A stretch of 64,000 nt of DNA, taken from positions 1-64,000 of the forward strand of contig CALJLN010000050.1 in NCBI GenBank assembly GCA_937982565.1. The letters run 5' to 3'. Below are positions 33,551 to 41,560 of this stretch, piece after piece. Source of the DNA: UBA2421 sp002343075. Its GTDB lineage: Bacteria; Planctomycetota; Phycisphaerae; Tepidisphaerales; Tepidisphaeraceae. Every line of letters begins with the position of its first letter. Position 1 is the stretch's first letter. The notes under the pieces were generated by a model. It worked only from the letters and a program-made list of their open reading frames with translations. It had not been told where the DNA came from and did not search any database. The position numbers were made by a program, and so were the translations under genes.

Positions 33551-34375
33551 CCCTCGCAAAAGAGCGATCGGCTGGCCATGAGCCGCAAACTCGCGTTTCG
33601 GGGAAATAGCGGCATCTGGGGCGTGCAGGCGCGGGTGCGCGTCAACACGGTCTTTCTCGCGCCCAACCCCGACAACCCTGAAATGATCGACAGCACGCTC
33701 GTGGGTGGTTGGGTCGATTTCCGAAGGCTTCGCCATGACGCACACTGGACGCTGTTTAGGCGACGGTCGTTCCGCGGGGGGAAGGAAGTTAGTGGTGAGG
33801 AACAGCCCATCGACCCGCGGGAACCGCATAATGGCCCGATGTTTCTCCGCGAGTTCTGCACCGGCACTCTCCCGCAAATCACGGCAGTCGAGGAAGGAGG
33901 AGCGACCACCTACGCGCTAGGCCCCGGCGAAGTGGGGAACACCGGTACCTTCACCTGCTTTTTCGGGTCCATCTACCGGCAATTGGGCAGTCGATTTGCC
34001 CAAAAAAGCGACGAAACCGCTGACTTCCATGCCATGATTTCCGCGCCGGTTGAGACGCTGCTGTTCGACTTTGTCGTTCACCATTCGCTGACCTTCGCGA
34101 TGAATCCGCAGCTATCTGTTTTCAGCGGGATATCGGCCGATTTCTGGGCGAGCACCAAGCGCGACGAGCTTCCGATCCATTCTCTGGCGCAAGATATCGG
34201 CTCGCGCCCACCGACGTTCAGCACTCCGCTGGTCGGAGAATACTCAAGCGTCGTCAACCGCGTGTTTGAGCTTACCAATTGGAGAGCATCTGACTTTGTC
34301 GCAAGGCGCTTTATCATCGATCATCCCCCATTCCCCAGCGCCGTGAATGTGCGCGTGGCGCTTGAGCAGCGGTAG
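33527..34375 (+). CDS. Hypothetical protein, probably lacking its N-terminus
   Basis: The frame from ATG 33578 gives 265 residues of convincing mixed composition (GPGEVGNTGTFTCFFGSIYR, ADFHAMISAPVETLLFDFVV, NVRVALEQR at the end). The reading frame stays plausible upstream of the ATG to about 33527 (LELVLDALPSQKSDRLAMSR), where it meets the truncated autotransporter-type gene head to head. That suggests the true start was lost. I do not recognise the family. No ribosome site precedes ATG 33578. Confidence 0.5.
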   Translation, partial: LELVLDALPSQKSDRLAMSRKLAFRGNSGIWGVQARVRVNTVFLAPNPDNPEMIDSTLVGGWVDFRRLRHDAHWTLFRRRSFRGGKEVSGEEQPIDPREPHNGPMFLREFCTGTLPQITAVEEGGATTYALGPGEVGNTGTFTCFFGSIYRQLGSRFAQKSDETADFHAMISAPVETLLFDFVVHHSLTFAMNPQLSVFSGISADFWASTKRDELPIHSLAQDIGSRPPTFSTPLVGEYSSVVNRVFELTNWRASDFVARRFIIDHPPFPSAVNVRVALEQR

Positions 34376-34539
34376 CGAGGATTCGATCCTATCGGGGGTG
34401 TTGGGCAAACTGTCCGGTTTGGCCTATGATTCTCGAAATCGAGGTCTCCGCAGGTGGCGTCTGGCTTTCAACGAAAACCCAGAGGCTGTTGCGGATTTCG
34501 CGTTTTCCCGCTCGGATTTGAGCAGTTAGGAAGAGTTCG

Positions 34540-35541
34540 TTGCCTCCATTCAAACAATTGGCCCTGCCTGATGAGCAGGGTGTGGTTCATGAAGATCATG
34601 ACCACTTCATCAAACTGCCGTTTTCCATTCAGCTAGCCAACATCGCCGCGGTGTTTTTGCCGCCGGTGGCGCTGGGGGTGGGGATGTACCTGCTTTGGGG
34701 CTGGGGTTTTACGCTTTTGCATCTGCTGATGATGACGTTGCTCTATCTCATTACGGGATATGGCATTACGATCGGTTATCATCGCTACTTCACCCATAAA
34801 TCTTTTGAAGCGCCCGGATGGGTGAAAAACGGGCTGGCGATTCTAGGCTCAATGGCGGCCGAGGGGCCTCTTTTGCGGTGGGTGGCGCATCACCGGCAGC
34901 ATCATCAGCATTCCGATCATGAAAATGACCCGCATTCCCCCCACTTGCACGGCGGCGGGTTCTGGGGGCTTTGGCGCGGGCTTTGGCACGCCCATGCGGG
35001 TTGGATGTTCACCCCGGATGCGCCAGAATTGCACCGATATGTCAAAGATCTCGCCGCGGACAAAGCCCTGGTGTGGATCAGTAAGACCTTCGCGCTGTGG
35101 GTCGCGATCGGGCTGATCATCCCGGCTGTCATCGCCGGGTTGCTCACGATGAGCTGGACAGGTGCCCTGCTTGGGTTCATCTGGGGTGGAATCATCCGCA
35201 TCGCGGTGGTGCATCACATTACCTGGAGCGTGAACAGCATCTGCCACGTCTGGGGCGCGCAGCCGTTTCGGACGCACGACCACAGCAAAAACAACGCAAT
35301 TGTGGGCGTCCTGGCATTGGGTGAGGGCTGGCATAACAACCATCATGCGTTCCCCACGTCGGCCCGGCATGGGCTGCGTTGGTGGGAGTTTGATTCCAGC
35401 TACATCATCATCTGGGTCATGGCCAAGATGGGGCTGGTGTGGAAAGTGCGAATTCCGAGTGCAGAGTTGATGGAAGCGAAACGCGCCGATCGCGAAAGCG
35501 CGGCGGTGCTGCCCGTGACGCAGGCGACCGAACCTTCGTGA
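34540..35541 (+). CDS. Acyl-CoA / fatty-acid desaturase
   Basis: The 333-residue membrane enzyme introduces a double bond into fatty acyl chains using a di-iron centre. All three histidine boxes are present: HRYFTH (81-86), HRQHH (118-122) and HNNHH (265-269). Hydrophobic helices lie near 30-75 and 180-225. The stearoyl-CoA-type order of boxes points to a delta-9-like desaturase. TTG 34540 has GGAAGAG a few bases upstream. Intergenic DNA of 164 bases precedes it; a terminator-like hairpin lies 190 bases after it. Confidence 0.9.
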   Translation: MPPFKQLALPDEQGVVHEDHDHFIKLPFSIQLANIAAVFLPPVALGVGMYLLWGWGFTLLHLLMMTLLYLITGYGITIGYHRYFTHKSFEAPGWVKNGLAILGSMAAEGPLLRWVAHHRQHHQHSDHENDPHSPHLHGGGFWGLWRGLWHAHAGWMFTPDAPELHRYVKDLAADKALVWISKTFALWVAIGLIIPAVIAGLLTMSWTGALLGFIWGGIIRIAVVHHITWSVNSICHVWGAQPFRTHDHSKNNAIVGVLALGEGWHNNHHAFPTSARHGLRWWEFDSSYIIIWVMAKMGLVWKVRIPSAELMEAKRADRESAAVLPVTQATEPS

Positions 35542-35730
35542 CGGCGACTTTGCGACGGCCGAACCAGAGGGCGATGTTTTGGCGGGTATTTCTTGACGCA
35601 GCGGGGCAACTTTCCGATCATTCCGCGCCAGTCGAAGCTCCGCGGGCTGTTTCCCGGCGACGTGGCTTCTGTCACGAAGTAAATCGCTGGCAAAATGTGC
35701 CCGGCTGCCACTCGCTCGCATGCTGCCGCT

Positions 35731-35757
35731 AGATGGAATTTTTGGTTTCCATCTTTT
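35731..35757 (+). terminator. Hairpin 1 upstream of the DHS-like gene
   Basis: AGATGGAA (35731-35738) pairs with TTCCATCT (35747-35754), 8-base loop, followed by TTT. It could end the desaturase transcript 190 bases upstream. Confidence 0.5.
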
Positions 35758-35796
35758 CCGGCGAACATGCGAGTGACCCCGACGTAATGGATAATC

Positions 35797-35822
35797 GTTC
35801 TGTGGTTTACAGAACATTTTTT
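35797..35822 (+). terminator. Hairpin 2 with T-run just upstream of the DHS-like ribosome site
   Basis: GTTCTGT (35797-35803) and ACAGAAC (35809-35815) form a 7-bp stem with a 5-base loop followed by ATTTTTT, then GGAG and the start codon. Such a position, inside the leader, suggests attenuation of the gene rather than plain termination. Confidence 0.5.
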
Positions 35823-35836
35823 GGAGAAAACGCGCA

Positions 35837-36910
35837 ATGACCAAGAAGCAGTTGCTTACGGACGCCATCGAACACATTGACATCACTTCAGCCAGCTATA
35901 AATCGGTGGTGCCGATGGTGGAATCGATGAGCAAGATGGCCTTCAGCGCCCGCGACCTTGCCCGCGCTGCCGACATTTATGATCGCATGATCAAAGACAC
36001 CGACTGCAGCGTGATCCTCTGCCTCGCCGGCTCGCTCATCTCGGCTGGGCTGAAGAAGGTGATCGTCGATCTGCTGCGCAATAACATGGTTGATGCGATC
36101 GTCAGCACGGGTGCCAATATTGTCGATCAGGATTTCTTTGAGGCCCTCGGTTTCAAGCACTACATCGCCGACGAAAAGCTTAAAAGCGGCCTGCATGATG
36201 GCGAGTTGCGCGATCTCATGATCGACCGTATCTACGACACGCTCATCGATGAAGAAGAGCTGCGCATCTGCGACGACATAACATTTAAGATTTTCGATGA
36301 GATGGAACCGCGCGCCTACAGCAGCCGGGAGTTTATCAAGGCAATGGGCGAATACCTGGAAAAGAACGGCGGGCCTAAGTGCGACGACTCGATCGTCTAC
36401 GAATGTTTCAAGCGCGATATTCCGATTTTCTGCCCGGCATTCTCCGACTGCTCGGCAGGCTTCGGCTTTGTGGCGCACATCGCCGCCCGGCAAGCCAAAG
36501 GCGAGCCGACCAGCGCCTGCGATAGCGCGAAAGACTTTTACGAACTAACGCAACTGAAGATCAAGAACCCCACCACCGGCCTTCTGATGATCGGCGGCGG
36601 GGTTCCGAAGAATTTTGCGCAGGATATCGTGGTCTCTGCCGAGATACTCGGGGTCGATGCGCCGATGCACAAATACGCCATCCAGATCACCGTCGCCGAC
36701 ACCCGCGACGGCGCGCTCTCCGGCAGCACGCTGAAAGAGGCAAGCAGTTGGGGTAAGGTCGACACGGTTTGGGAGCAGATGGTCTACAGCGAAGCGACCC
36801 TCGCCCTGCCGGTGCTGGCGGGATACGCGTTTCACAAGGGCAACTGGAAGAAGCGCGAACCCAAGCGGTTTGCATCGCTGCTCGATCAGCCGGTGGAAGC
36901 AGTGGCGTAA
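35837..36910 (+). CDS. Deoxyhypusine-synthase-like protein (homospermidine-synthase-like)
   Basis: The 357-residue protein is a DHS-family enzyme, an NAD-dependent transferase of the spermidine butylamine moiety. It has ILCLAGSLISAGLK near the start, GGGVPKNFAQD (NAD site) and SSWGKVD with the active-site Lys307. Bacteria lack hypusine, and bacterial homologues are thought to make homospermidine, or are of unknown role. GGAG lies 10 bases before ATG. A terminator at 36943 follows. Sequence and length are complete for the family. Confidence 0.85.
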   Translation: MTKKQLLTDAIEHIDITSASYKSVVPMVESMSKMAFSARDLARAADIYDRMIKDTDCSVILCLAGSLISAGLKKVIVDLLRNNMVDAIVSTGANIVDQDFFEALGFKHYIADEKLKSGLHDGELRDLMIDRIYDTLIDEEELRICDDITFKIFDEMEPRAYSSREFIKAMGEYLEKNGGPKCDDSIVYECFKRDIPIFCPAFSDCSAGFGFVAHIAARQAKGEPTSACDSAKDFYELTQLKIKNPTTGLLMIGGGVPKNFAQDIVVSAEILGVDAPMHKYAIQITVADTRDGALSGSTLKEASSWGKVDTVWEQMVYSEATLALPVLAGYAFHKGNWKKREPKRFASLLDQPVEAVA

Positions 36911-36942
36911 GGCCTTCGTTTCACTCTCAACCTGTTAAGTTG

Positions 36943-36979
36943 AACTGGCTCCTGGCGACCGTCGGGGGCCAGTTTTGTT
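36943..36979 (+). terminator. Rho-independent terminator after the DHS-like gene
   Basis: AACTGGCTCC (36943-36952) pairs with GGGGCCAGTT (36965-36974), allowing one G-T pair, followed by TTGTTG. It lies 33 bases after the stop. Confidence 0.65.
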
Positions 36980-37021
36980 GCGCCACGGCGAATGTATCGA
37001 CATTGCACGCGCGGCTTTAAG

Positions 37022-37816
37022 ATGCCATTTGTGACAGCAGAACCGCCGCTTCCTGAGCCTCTGAGGTCGTTTGACTCCACGGCGGCCGCACTTGCAGCCG
37101 AGCTGGCAGGGGCTGAGAAGCTCGCCGCGGAGGTACGCGACCTTCGATTGTCGGGCCGCCTTCTCGCCAACACCCTGGAATCGATCCGCGTGGAGCTGAC
37201 TTACCATTCCAATGCAATTGAGGGCAACACCCTTTCGCTCCGCGAAACGCAACTGATCATCGAAGGCAAATCTCCCGGTGCCGAGCGTGACCTGCGCGAG
37301 ATTGAGGAAGCTCGCAACCACGATCGCGCGCTACGCCAGATCGAAAAGTGGGCACGCGACCGACCCACCTCGCCGCTCGACCTATCGGCGCTGCTCGATC
37401 TGCATCGCACGGTGTTGACAGATATTGACTCGGCGGCGGGCCGGTTCAGGTCGGATCGTGTGCGAATCGTCGGAACCGGCTTTGTGCCGCCGGGGAGTCA
37501 TAAGTTTGACGCGCTCCTGCCCCAACTCGTCGATCGTGCGCACCGCCCGCAGGTTCACCCTGTTTTGCAGGCGGCCGAGTTGCATTACAACCTCGCCGCC
37601 GTTCACCCCTTCGCCGATGGCAATGGCCGAACGGCGCGACTGCTTATGAACCATCATTTGCTCAGGCGTGATTTCCCATATGCCGTCATCGAATTGGGTG
37701 AACGTGGCCTGTATCTGGCGGCGCTCGATCATGCCAATTTGGGGCGGGTTGAGCCGTTCGCTCGGCTGGTGCTCGATGCGGTCGTCCGCACATCACTAAA
37801 GCTCCTGGGACAATAG
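37022..37816 (+). CDS. Fic-domain protein, class II (self-inhibited AMPylator-type)
   Basis: From ATG 37022 the protein has 264 residues. The catalytic Fic motif HPFADGNGRTARLL begins at His195 and is intact. The N-terminal helix carries the inhibitory motif Ser63-x-x-x-Glu67-Gly68-Asn69 in HSNAIEGN, which places it in class II, where an upstream helix blocks ATP. Fic enzymes transfer AMP or other phosphate groups to target hydroxyls. A C-terminal segment (about 215-264) is helical but has no HTH I can see. No companion antitoxin is adjacent. Confidence 0.88.
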   Translation: MPFVTAEPPLPEPLRSFDSTAAALAAELAGAEKLAAEVRDLRLSGRLLANTLESIRVELTYHSNAIEGNTLSLRETQLIIEGKSPGAERDLREIEEARNHDRALRQIEKWARDRPTSPLDLSALLDLHRTVLTDIDSAAGRFRSDRVRIVGTGFVPPGSHKFDALLPQLVDRAHRPQVHPVLQAAELHYNLAAVHPFADGNGRTARLLMNHHLLRRDFPYAVIELGERGLYLAALDHANLGRVEPFARLVLDAVVRTSLKLLGQ

Positions 37817-37899
37817 TATGGCGATGCGCGCTCCTCTCCGCCGGGCGTCTGCTATCATGCACTCGCTGAAGTTGTTCATTTTGAACGGGATCGCCTTCT

Positions 37900-38487
37900 A
37901 TGCCGCATATCCGCTGCCCTTGGGCCAAATCCGATCTTTATTGTGAATACCACGACCACGAATGGGGCGTGCCCTCGCACGATGATCGCCACCTGTTCGA
38001 GATGCTTACACTCGAAGGCGCGCAGGCGGGGCTGAGTTGGGAGACGATTCTCAAAAAGCGCGAGAATTACCGCAAAGCGTTCAAACAGTTTGACCCGAAG
38101 AAGGTGGCAAAGTTTGGCCCGGCAGACGTGAAGCGGCTGATGGCAGACGCGGGCATTGTGCGCAACCGGCTCAAGATCGAGTCAACCATTAACAATGCCG
38201 GTGCCTTTTTGCGAGTACAAAAAGAATTCGGCTCGTTCGATAATTACATTTGGGGCTTCGTGGATGGCAGGCAGATTGTGAACAAGCTCAAAACAATCAA
38301 AGACGCGCCCGCGGAGACGGAACTTTCTCGTGCGATCAGCAAAGATCTGAAGCAACGCGGGTTTCGGTTCGTCGGCCCGACGGTGATTTATGCCTTTATG
38401 CAGGCGGTGGGGATGGTGAATGACCATCTCGTCGCCTGTTTCTGCTACGCGAACCCCGGCGGAACCGCCCGCGGGAAGAAGCCGTAG
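37900..38487 (+). CDS. tag: DNA-3-methyladenine glycosylase I (Tag)
   Basis: Tag excises 3-methyladenine from DNA in base excision repair. The 195-residue protein keeps the zinc ligands Cys6, His18, His176 and Cys180 (in NDHLVACFC) and the signature EYHDHEWGVPSHDDRHLFEM. The length matches the family. The upstream gap of 83 bases has no clear promoter or terminator. The C-terminal tail is basic (ARGKKP). Confidence 0.95.
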   Translation: MPHIRCPWAKSDLYCEYHDHEWGVPSHDDRHLFEMLTLEGAQAGLSWETILKKRENYRKAFKQFDPKKVAKFGPADVKRLMADAGIVRNRLKIESTINNAGAFLRVQKEFGSFDNYIWGFVDGRQIVNKLKTIKDAPAETELSRAISKDLKQRGFRFVGPTVIYAFMQAVGMVNDHLVACFCYANPGGTARGKKP

Positions 38488-38598
38488 TCGAAATCGCGGC
38501 CTTCTTCATGTTGCCGCCCGTCATCCGGGCAAACTCGAATCCGACCAGAATCTTCCGTGACAACCGCGCCCACACCTTACGCTAGGCCGCCGGACGGG

Positions 38599-38604
38599 TA
38601 TAAT
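38599..38604 (+). promoter_or_regulatory. Consensus -10 box upstream of the YggS gene
   Basis: A perfect TATAAT; the -35 position (38576-38581) has no good match. Transcription would begin around 38611, placing GGAGAGG (38634-38640) and GTG 38647 in a short leader. Confidence 0.5.
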
Positions 38605-38646
38605 CTCCGGATGATGAACATGGACGTTCTACCGGAGAGGCACCGC

Positions 38647-39423
38647 GTGGCTCGAAATTCACCGCTGGCTGAGAGACTGGACAAGCTAAGGGAGCGCGTC
38701 GCTGAGGCTTCGATTCGCGCCAAGCGCGATCCCGCCGAAATCACCCTTGTGGCCGTCACCAAGACCGCCGCACCAGAGGAGATTCGCGAGCTGCTTTCGC
38801 TCGGGGTTCACGATCTGGGCGAAAATCGCCCTCAGCAACTCATTCAGCGCGCCACGCAGTTACAGGAGCTTGCCACGCGAAGAAGCCAGTACGCCGAATC
38901 GGCCCCCCCGCCGGAAAAAGTTCGGTGGCACATGATCGGCCATTTGCAGCGCAACAAGGCCAAGCCCCTCCTGCCGCTTGTGAATCTGGTACATTCGCTC
39001 GACTCGCTGCGGCTTGCCGAAGAACTGGACGCACAGGCCGCCAAGATCGAGCGGCGGATTCCGGTGCTCATGCAGATTAACGCCAGCGAGGAGTCGCAAA
39101 AAAGCGGCGTCGCGGTCGGTGCAGCGATCCACCTCGCGGAGCAGATCGATTCGATGCCTCATCTGCAGTTTACCGGCCTGATGACCATGGCCGAGTTAAC
39201 CGATGATGAATCCAAGATCCGAAACGCATTTTCACGCACGCGCGAGCTTTTCGAAGAAATGAAGTGGCACAAGATCGGCGGTGCAAATCTGCGCCACCTT
39301 TCGATGGGCATGAGCGGCGATTTTGAACTGGCCATCGCCGAGGGTGCAACGATGCTGCGGATTGGCTCGCTGCTGTTCGGCGGAAGGGCCGACGCGGACG
39401 ACGCTGAGGAGGAGGACGCCTAG
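38647..39423 (+). CDS. yggS: YggS/PLPBP-family pyridoxal-phosphate homeostasis protein
   Basis: YggS binds PLP and buffers its level, without known enzyme activity. The 258-residue barrel has LVAVTKTA with the PLP Lys, GENRPQQLIQRA, WHMIGHLQRNKAK, LMQINASEESQKSG, GLMTMAEL and LSMGMSGDFELAI, all diagnostic. The GTG 38647 start has GGAGAGG 6 bases upstream; ATGs at 38611, 38614 and 38620 are alternatives if the mRNA is leaderless. An Arg/Glu-rich acidic C-terminus (DADDAEEEDA) is an unusual extra. Confidence 0.9.
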   Translation: MARNSPLAERLDKLRERVAEASIRAKRDPAEITLVAVTKTAAPEEIRELLSLGVHDLGENRPQQLIQRATQLQELATRRSQYAESAPPPEKVRWHMIGHLQRNKAKPLLPLVNLVHSLDSLRLAEELDAQAAKIERRIPVLMQINASEESQKSGVAVGAAIHLAEQIDSMPHLQFTGLMTMAELTDDESKIRNAFSRTRELFEEMKWHKIGGANLRHLSMGMSGDFELAIAEGATMLRIGSLLFGGRADADDAEEEDA

Positions 39424-39503
39424 GCACGGCGGCCGAAAGGCAGGAAGGCCCGTTTCGATCCCTTCGTGCCTAAGCGAGTAAGTGCCTTGGTGCCTCGTTC
39501 AAC
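39424..39503. repeat. Dispersed-repeat-like element
   Basis: Reverse-strand reading gives reiterated units of the form AGGCAC-nAAGG (GAGGCACCAAGGCAC, then TTAGGCACGAAGG). Partly complementary copies (CGTGCCTAAG and TAGGCACGGC) could pair. It fills the gap between YggS and the next gene and has no coding use. Confidence 0.4.
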
Positions 39504-39818
39504 TTGCCTGAAGTCGATTTTTTCCATTTCTTCCGCAAGGGCGTCGGGTGGATTGCGACGGTTTACGCCACCGTGGTCATGTTGCAATCGCTCTACGGAT
39601 GGTGGGTGTACCTTGCCGCAGGCGATCGCTATACGAGCCTGATGCGGCGGTATCTGCTCGTGCAGGCGGTGCGGTTGCGGTTCTGGCGATTTGCGGGCGA
39701 TTTGGCGGTTTGCGTTTTGTTGTGCGTTGCCTTCTTGATCATTTGGCGTGCCCACTACACCATCTACGGTATCGAGACAGCCCTTGCCGATGGCCCACGA
39801 ACCACCCAAACCAAGTGA
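39504..39818 (+). CDS. Small two-helix membrane protein
   Basis: The 104-residue frame has two hydrophobic segments (about 14-38 and 66-82) and ends just as the next frame begins. A TTG 39504 start is used for lack of an ATG; no ribosome site is visible. The product is a plausible small membrane protein with a Trp/Tyr-rich interface region. No family recognised. Confidence 0.5.
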   Translation: MPEVDFFHFFRKGVGWIATVYATVVMLQSLYGWWVYLAAGDRYTSLMRRYLLVQAVRLRFWRFAGDLAVCVLLCVAFLIIWRAHYTIYGIETALADGPRTTQTK

Positions 39819-40650
39819 CGCCCCTTCCCACCCCGGCATTTCTCCGCTTCCGAGGGTGCCTGGGTCGAAACTGGCCGATTTGCCCGCCGACGAGTTGGAA
39901 CGACTGGCCGAAGAACTCGGGCTGGAACCGAAGTCGCACAAGACCAAGCTACACCTCGTCGCGGCGGTGGAGGAGCGCAAAGCGGCTGTCGGCGCGATGG
40001 ATCGTGATGCCATGCTCGATGTCGTCCGCTGGGGCCGCAGGCCCGTGGCGGTGAATGCCTCGAAGGAACAACTCGCCCTCGAGATCGCGCGCATCAAGTC
40101 GATGCGTTTCGACGGCCTGAGCATTCGTGGGCTGATGGTCCTCGCCACGATGCGCGGCATGAAGGTGACGGGCAAAGAACCGCCCGAAGCCGTGGCCAAG
40201 GCGCTGGCGAAGCAGGAGGGCTTTTTCGCCCGCGTGGCCCGAAAGCGCCGGGCGATTGTCGGCAAGTGGGTCGCCGGGATGATCGGAGAAGAAGAGCCGG
40301 CCGACGGGGAATATCAGTTTCTCCCGTCCGAACAGCAAACCACCGCCGCCGCTCCCCCGCCGGCGCGGAAGGAGAAGCTTGCAGAAGAAATTGAGGAGTC
40401 CGGCCTATTCGGCGGCATCGCCAGCCGGGTGAAGAAGACCGCCGACGTGTATCTCAATCAAAAGCTGGATGAGATCGAGCAGCGAATCGATAGAAAGCTG
40501 GACGAAATCGACCGCCGATTGGGCGAATGGCGCGACAAGGAGATCGCCAACCGCATCCGCATCATGAAAATCACGCTCTGGGCGAGCGTGGCGGTTGCAG
40601 CACTTTCGCTGCTCTATAGCTATGTGAGCGTTTACTTCCGCACGCGGTGA
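39790..40650 (+). CDS. Tail-anchored protein with Rho-N/SAP-like motif and coiled coil
   Basis: From ATG 39790 the protein has 286 residues. Residues 22-60 resemble a Rho N-terminal/SAP-like helix pair (LADLPADELERLAEELGLEP). A Lys/Arg/Glu-rich region follows, then a heptad-like coiled coil (about 215-255, LDEIEQRIDRKLDEIDRRLG) and one C-terminal membrane helix (about 262-280). It overlaps the upstream membrane protein by 29 bases, so both may be translated together. A tail-anchored nucleic-acid-binding or scaffold protein is a guess. Confidence 0.6.
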   Translation: MAHEPPKPSDAPSHPGISPLPRVPGSKLADLPADELERLAEELGLEPKSHKTKLHLVAAVEERKAAVGAMDRDAMLDVVRWGRRPVAVNASKEQLALEIARIKSMRFDGLSIRGLMVLATMRGMKVTGKEPPEAVAKALAKQEGFFARVARKRRAIVGKWVAGMIGEEEPADGEYQFLPSEQQTTAAAPPPARKEKLAEEIEESGLFGGIASRVKKTADVYLNQKLDEIEQRIDRKLDEIDRRLGEWRDKEIANRIRIMKITLWASVAVAALSLLYSYVSVYFRTR

Positions 40651-40684
40651 TGGTCGTGCCAAGATCGTGTCTTGCTCTCTCGAC

Positions 40685-40713
40685 TTGAATTCTCGACAGC
40701 ACTATTGCATAAT
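40685..40713 (+). promoter_or_regulatory. Sigma-70-like promoter of higBA
   Basis: TTGAAT (40685-40690) and CATAAT (40708-40713) are 17 bases apart. Transcription should start about 10 bases before ATG 40730. Confidence 0.65.
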
Positions 40714-40718
40714 GTAAT
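40704..40718. promoter_or_regulatory. Candidate HigA operator over the -10 box
   Basis: ATTGCAT-A-ATGTAAT, a 7-1-7 inverted repeat with one mismatch that covers the -10 box, suitable for autorepression by an HTH antitoxin. Confidence 0.45.
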
Positions 40719-40729
40719 GTCGCGTGAGA

Positions 40730-41032
40730 ATGATTTCTTACAGCCGCATTCGAGAGTTTGCCGAACGAATGCCCGCCGCGGCAGAAGCGTTGGACCGCTG
40801 GTACGAGATCGCCCAACACGCAACCTGGATGAAGCTCGCCGATGTTCGCAAGGATTTTTCCCACTGCGACCCGGTCGTTGTCGGTAGCGGAAACGTCGTT
40901 CATGTGTTTAACATCGGCGGGAACAAGTTTCGGTTGATCGCTGCAATTCACTTCGACTTCAGCCGGGTGTTTATCCTGCGTATCCTCACCCATGCGGAAT
41001 ACGACAAGAACCGTTGGAATCGAGAGTTGTGA
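40730..41032 (+). CDS. higB: HigB-type toxin (mRNA interferase)
   Basis: From ATG 40730 the protein has 100 residues. WYEIAQHATWMKLADVRKDF, VVHVFNIGGNKFRLIAAIHF and RVFILRILTHAEYDKNRW are typical of HigB toxins that cleave mRNA at the ribosome. Length and conserved C-terminal HAEYD match the family. The next gene starts 2 bases later and encodes an HTH protein, the expected antitoxin. The toxin-first order is typical of hig modules. Confidence 0.88.
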   Translation: MISYSRIREFAERMPAAAEALDRWYEIAQHATWMKLADVRKDFSHCDPVVVGSGNVVHVFNIGGNKFRLIAAIHFDFSRVFILRILTHAEYDKNRWNREL

Positions 41033-41033
41033 T

Positions 41034-41459
41034 ATGGCAACGACATCAAGAAAAGCGACGGCAGACCGCGATACCTATCTCGATCTCGTAGCAGAGTGCC
41101 CGCTTCGTCCGATTCGAACCAAAACGCAGCACATCGACGCGCGATCGACGATTGATCAACTGGCCATTCGCGGGTCGTCTCTTAACAGTGCTGAGCGCGA
41201 CTATCTCGATGTGCTGATCGATCTCGTCGAGGCCTACGAGCAGGTGCATTTTCCGATGCCGGCAAAGGGCGGCTCGGTACCGCAGAAGCTCAATGCGTTG
41301 ATGCAACACAGCGATACCTCGCCGACCAAGCTGCAGGAGGTTCTCGGCCTGAGCCAGACAGCGGTCTCCTTGATTTTATCCGGCAAGCGAGGGTTATCGA
41401 AATCTTCGATCGTCAAATTGTCGCGTCACTTCCGCCTTTCGGCGGACTACTTCTTGTGA
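41034..41459 (+). CDS. higA: HigA-type antitoxin with XRE HTH domain
   Basis: From ATG 41034 the protein has 141 residues. The C-terminal XRE HTH (KLQEVLGLSQTAVSLILSGK, then RGLSKSSIVKLSRHF) binds DNA; the N-terminal part (TYLDLVAECPLRPI) would contact HigB. Its length is longer than minimal HigA. It starts 2 bases after the toxin stop and so is coupled to it. Repression of the shared promoter at 40685 is expected. Confidence 0.88.
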   Translation: MATTSRKATADRDTYLDLVAECPLRPIRTKTQHIDARSTIDQLAIRGSSLNSAERDYLDVLIDLVEAYEQVHFPMPAKGGSVPQKLNALMQHSDTSPTKLQEVLGLSQTAVSLILSGKRGLSKSSIVKLSRHFRLSADYFL

Positions 41460-41560
41460 GCCGATTGTTCCGCGGGCCGGCCCTTTCGTCCGGCGGCTTG
41501 ACGATTCCCCTTGGACACACCTTCCCACGGCCCCCGGCGGGATGTACAAACCTACCCAAC

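Noticed and set aside
33551..33877. N-terminal extension of the reverse autotransporter-type frame
   Set aside because: Lies opposite a more protein-like forward frame, lacks signal peptide and repeat character; likely antisense coincidence.
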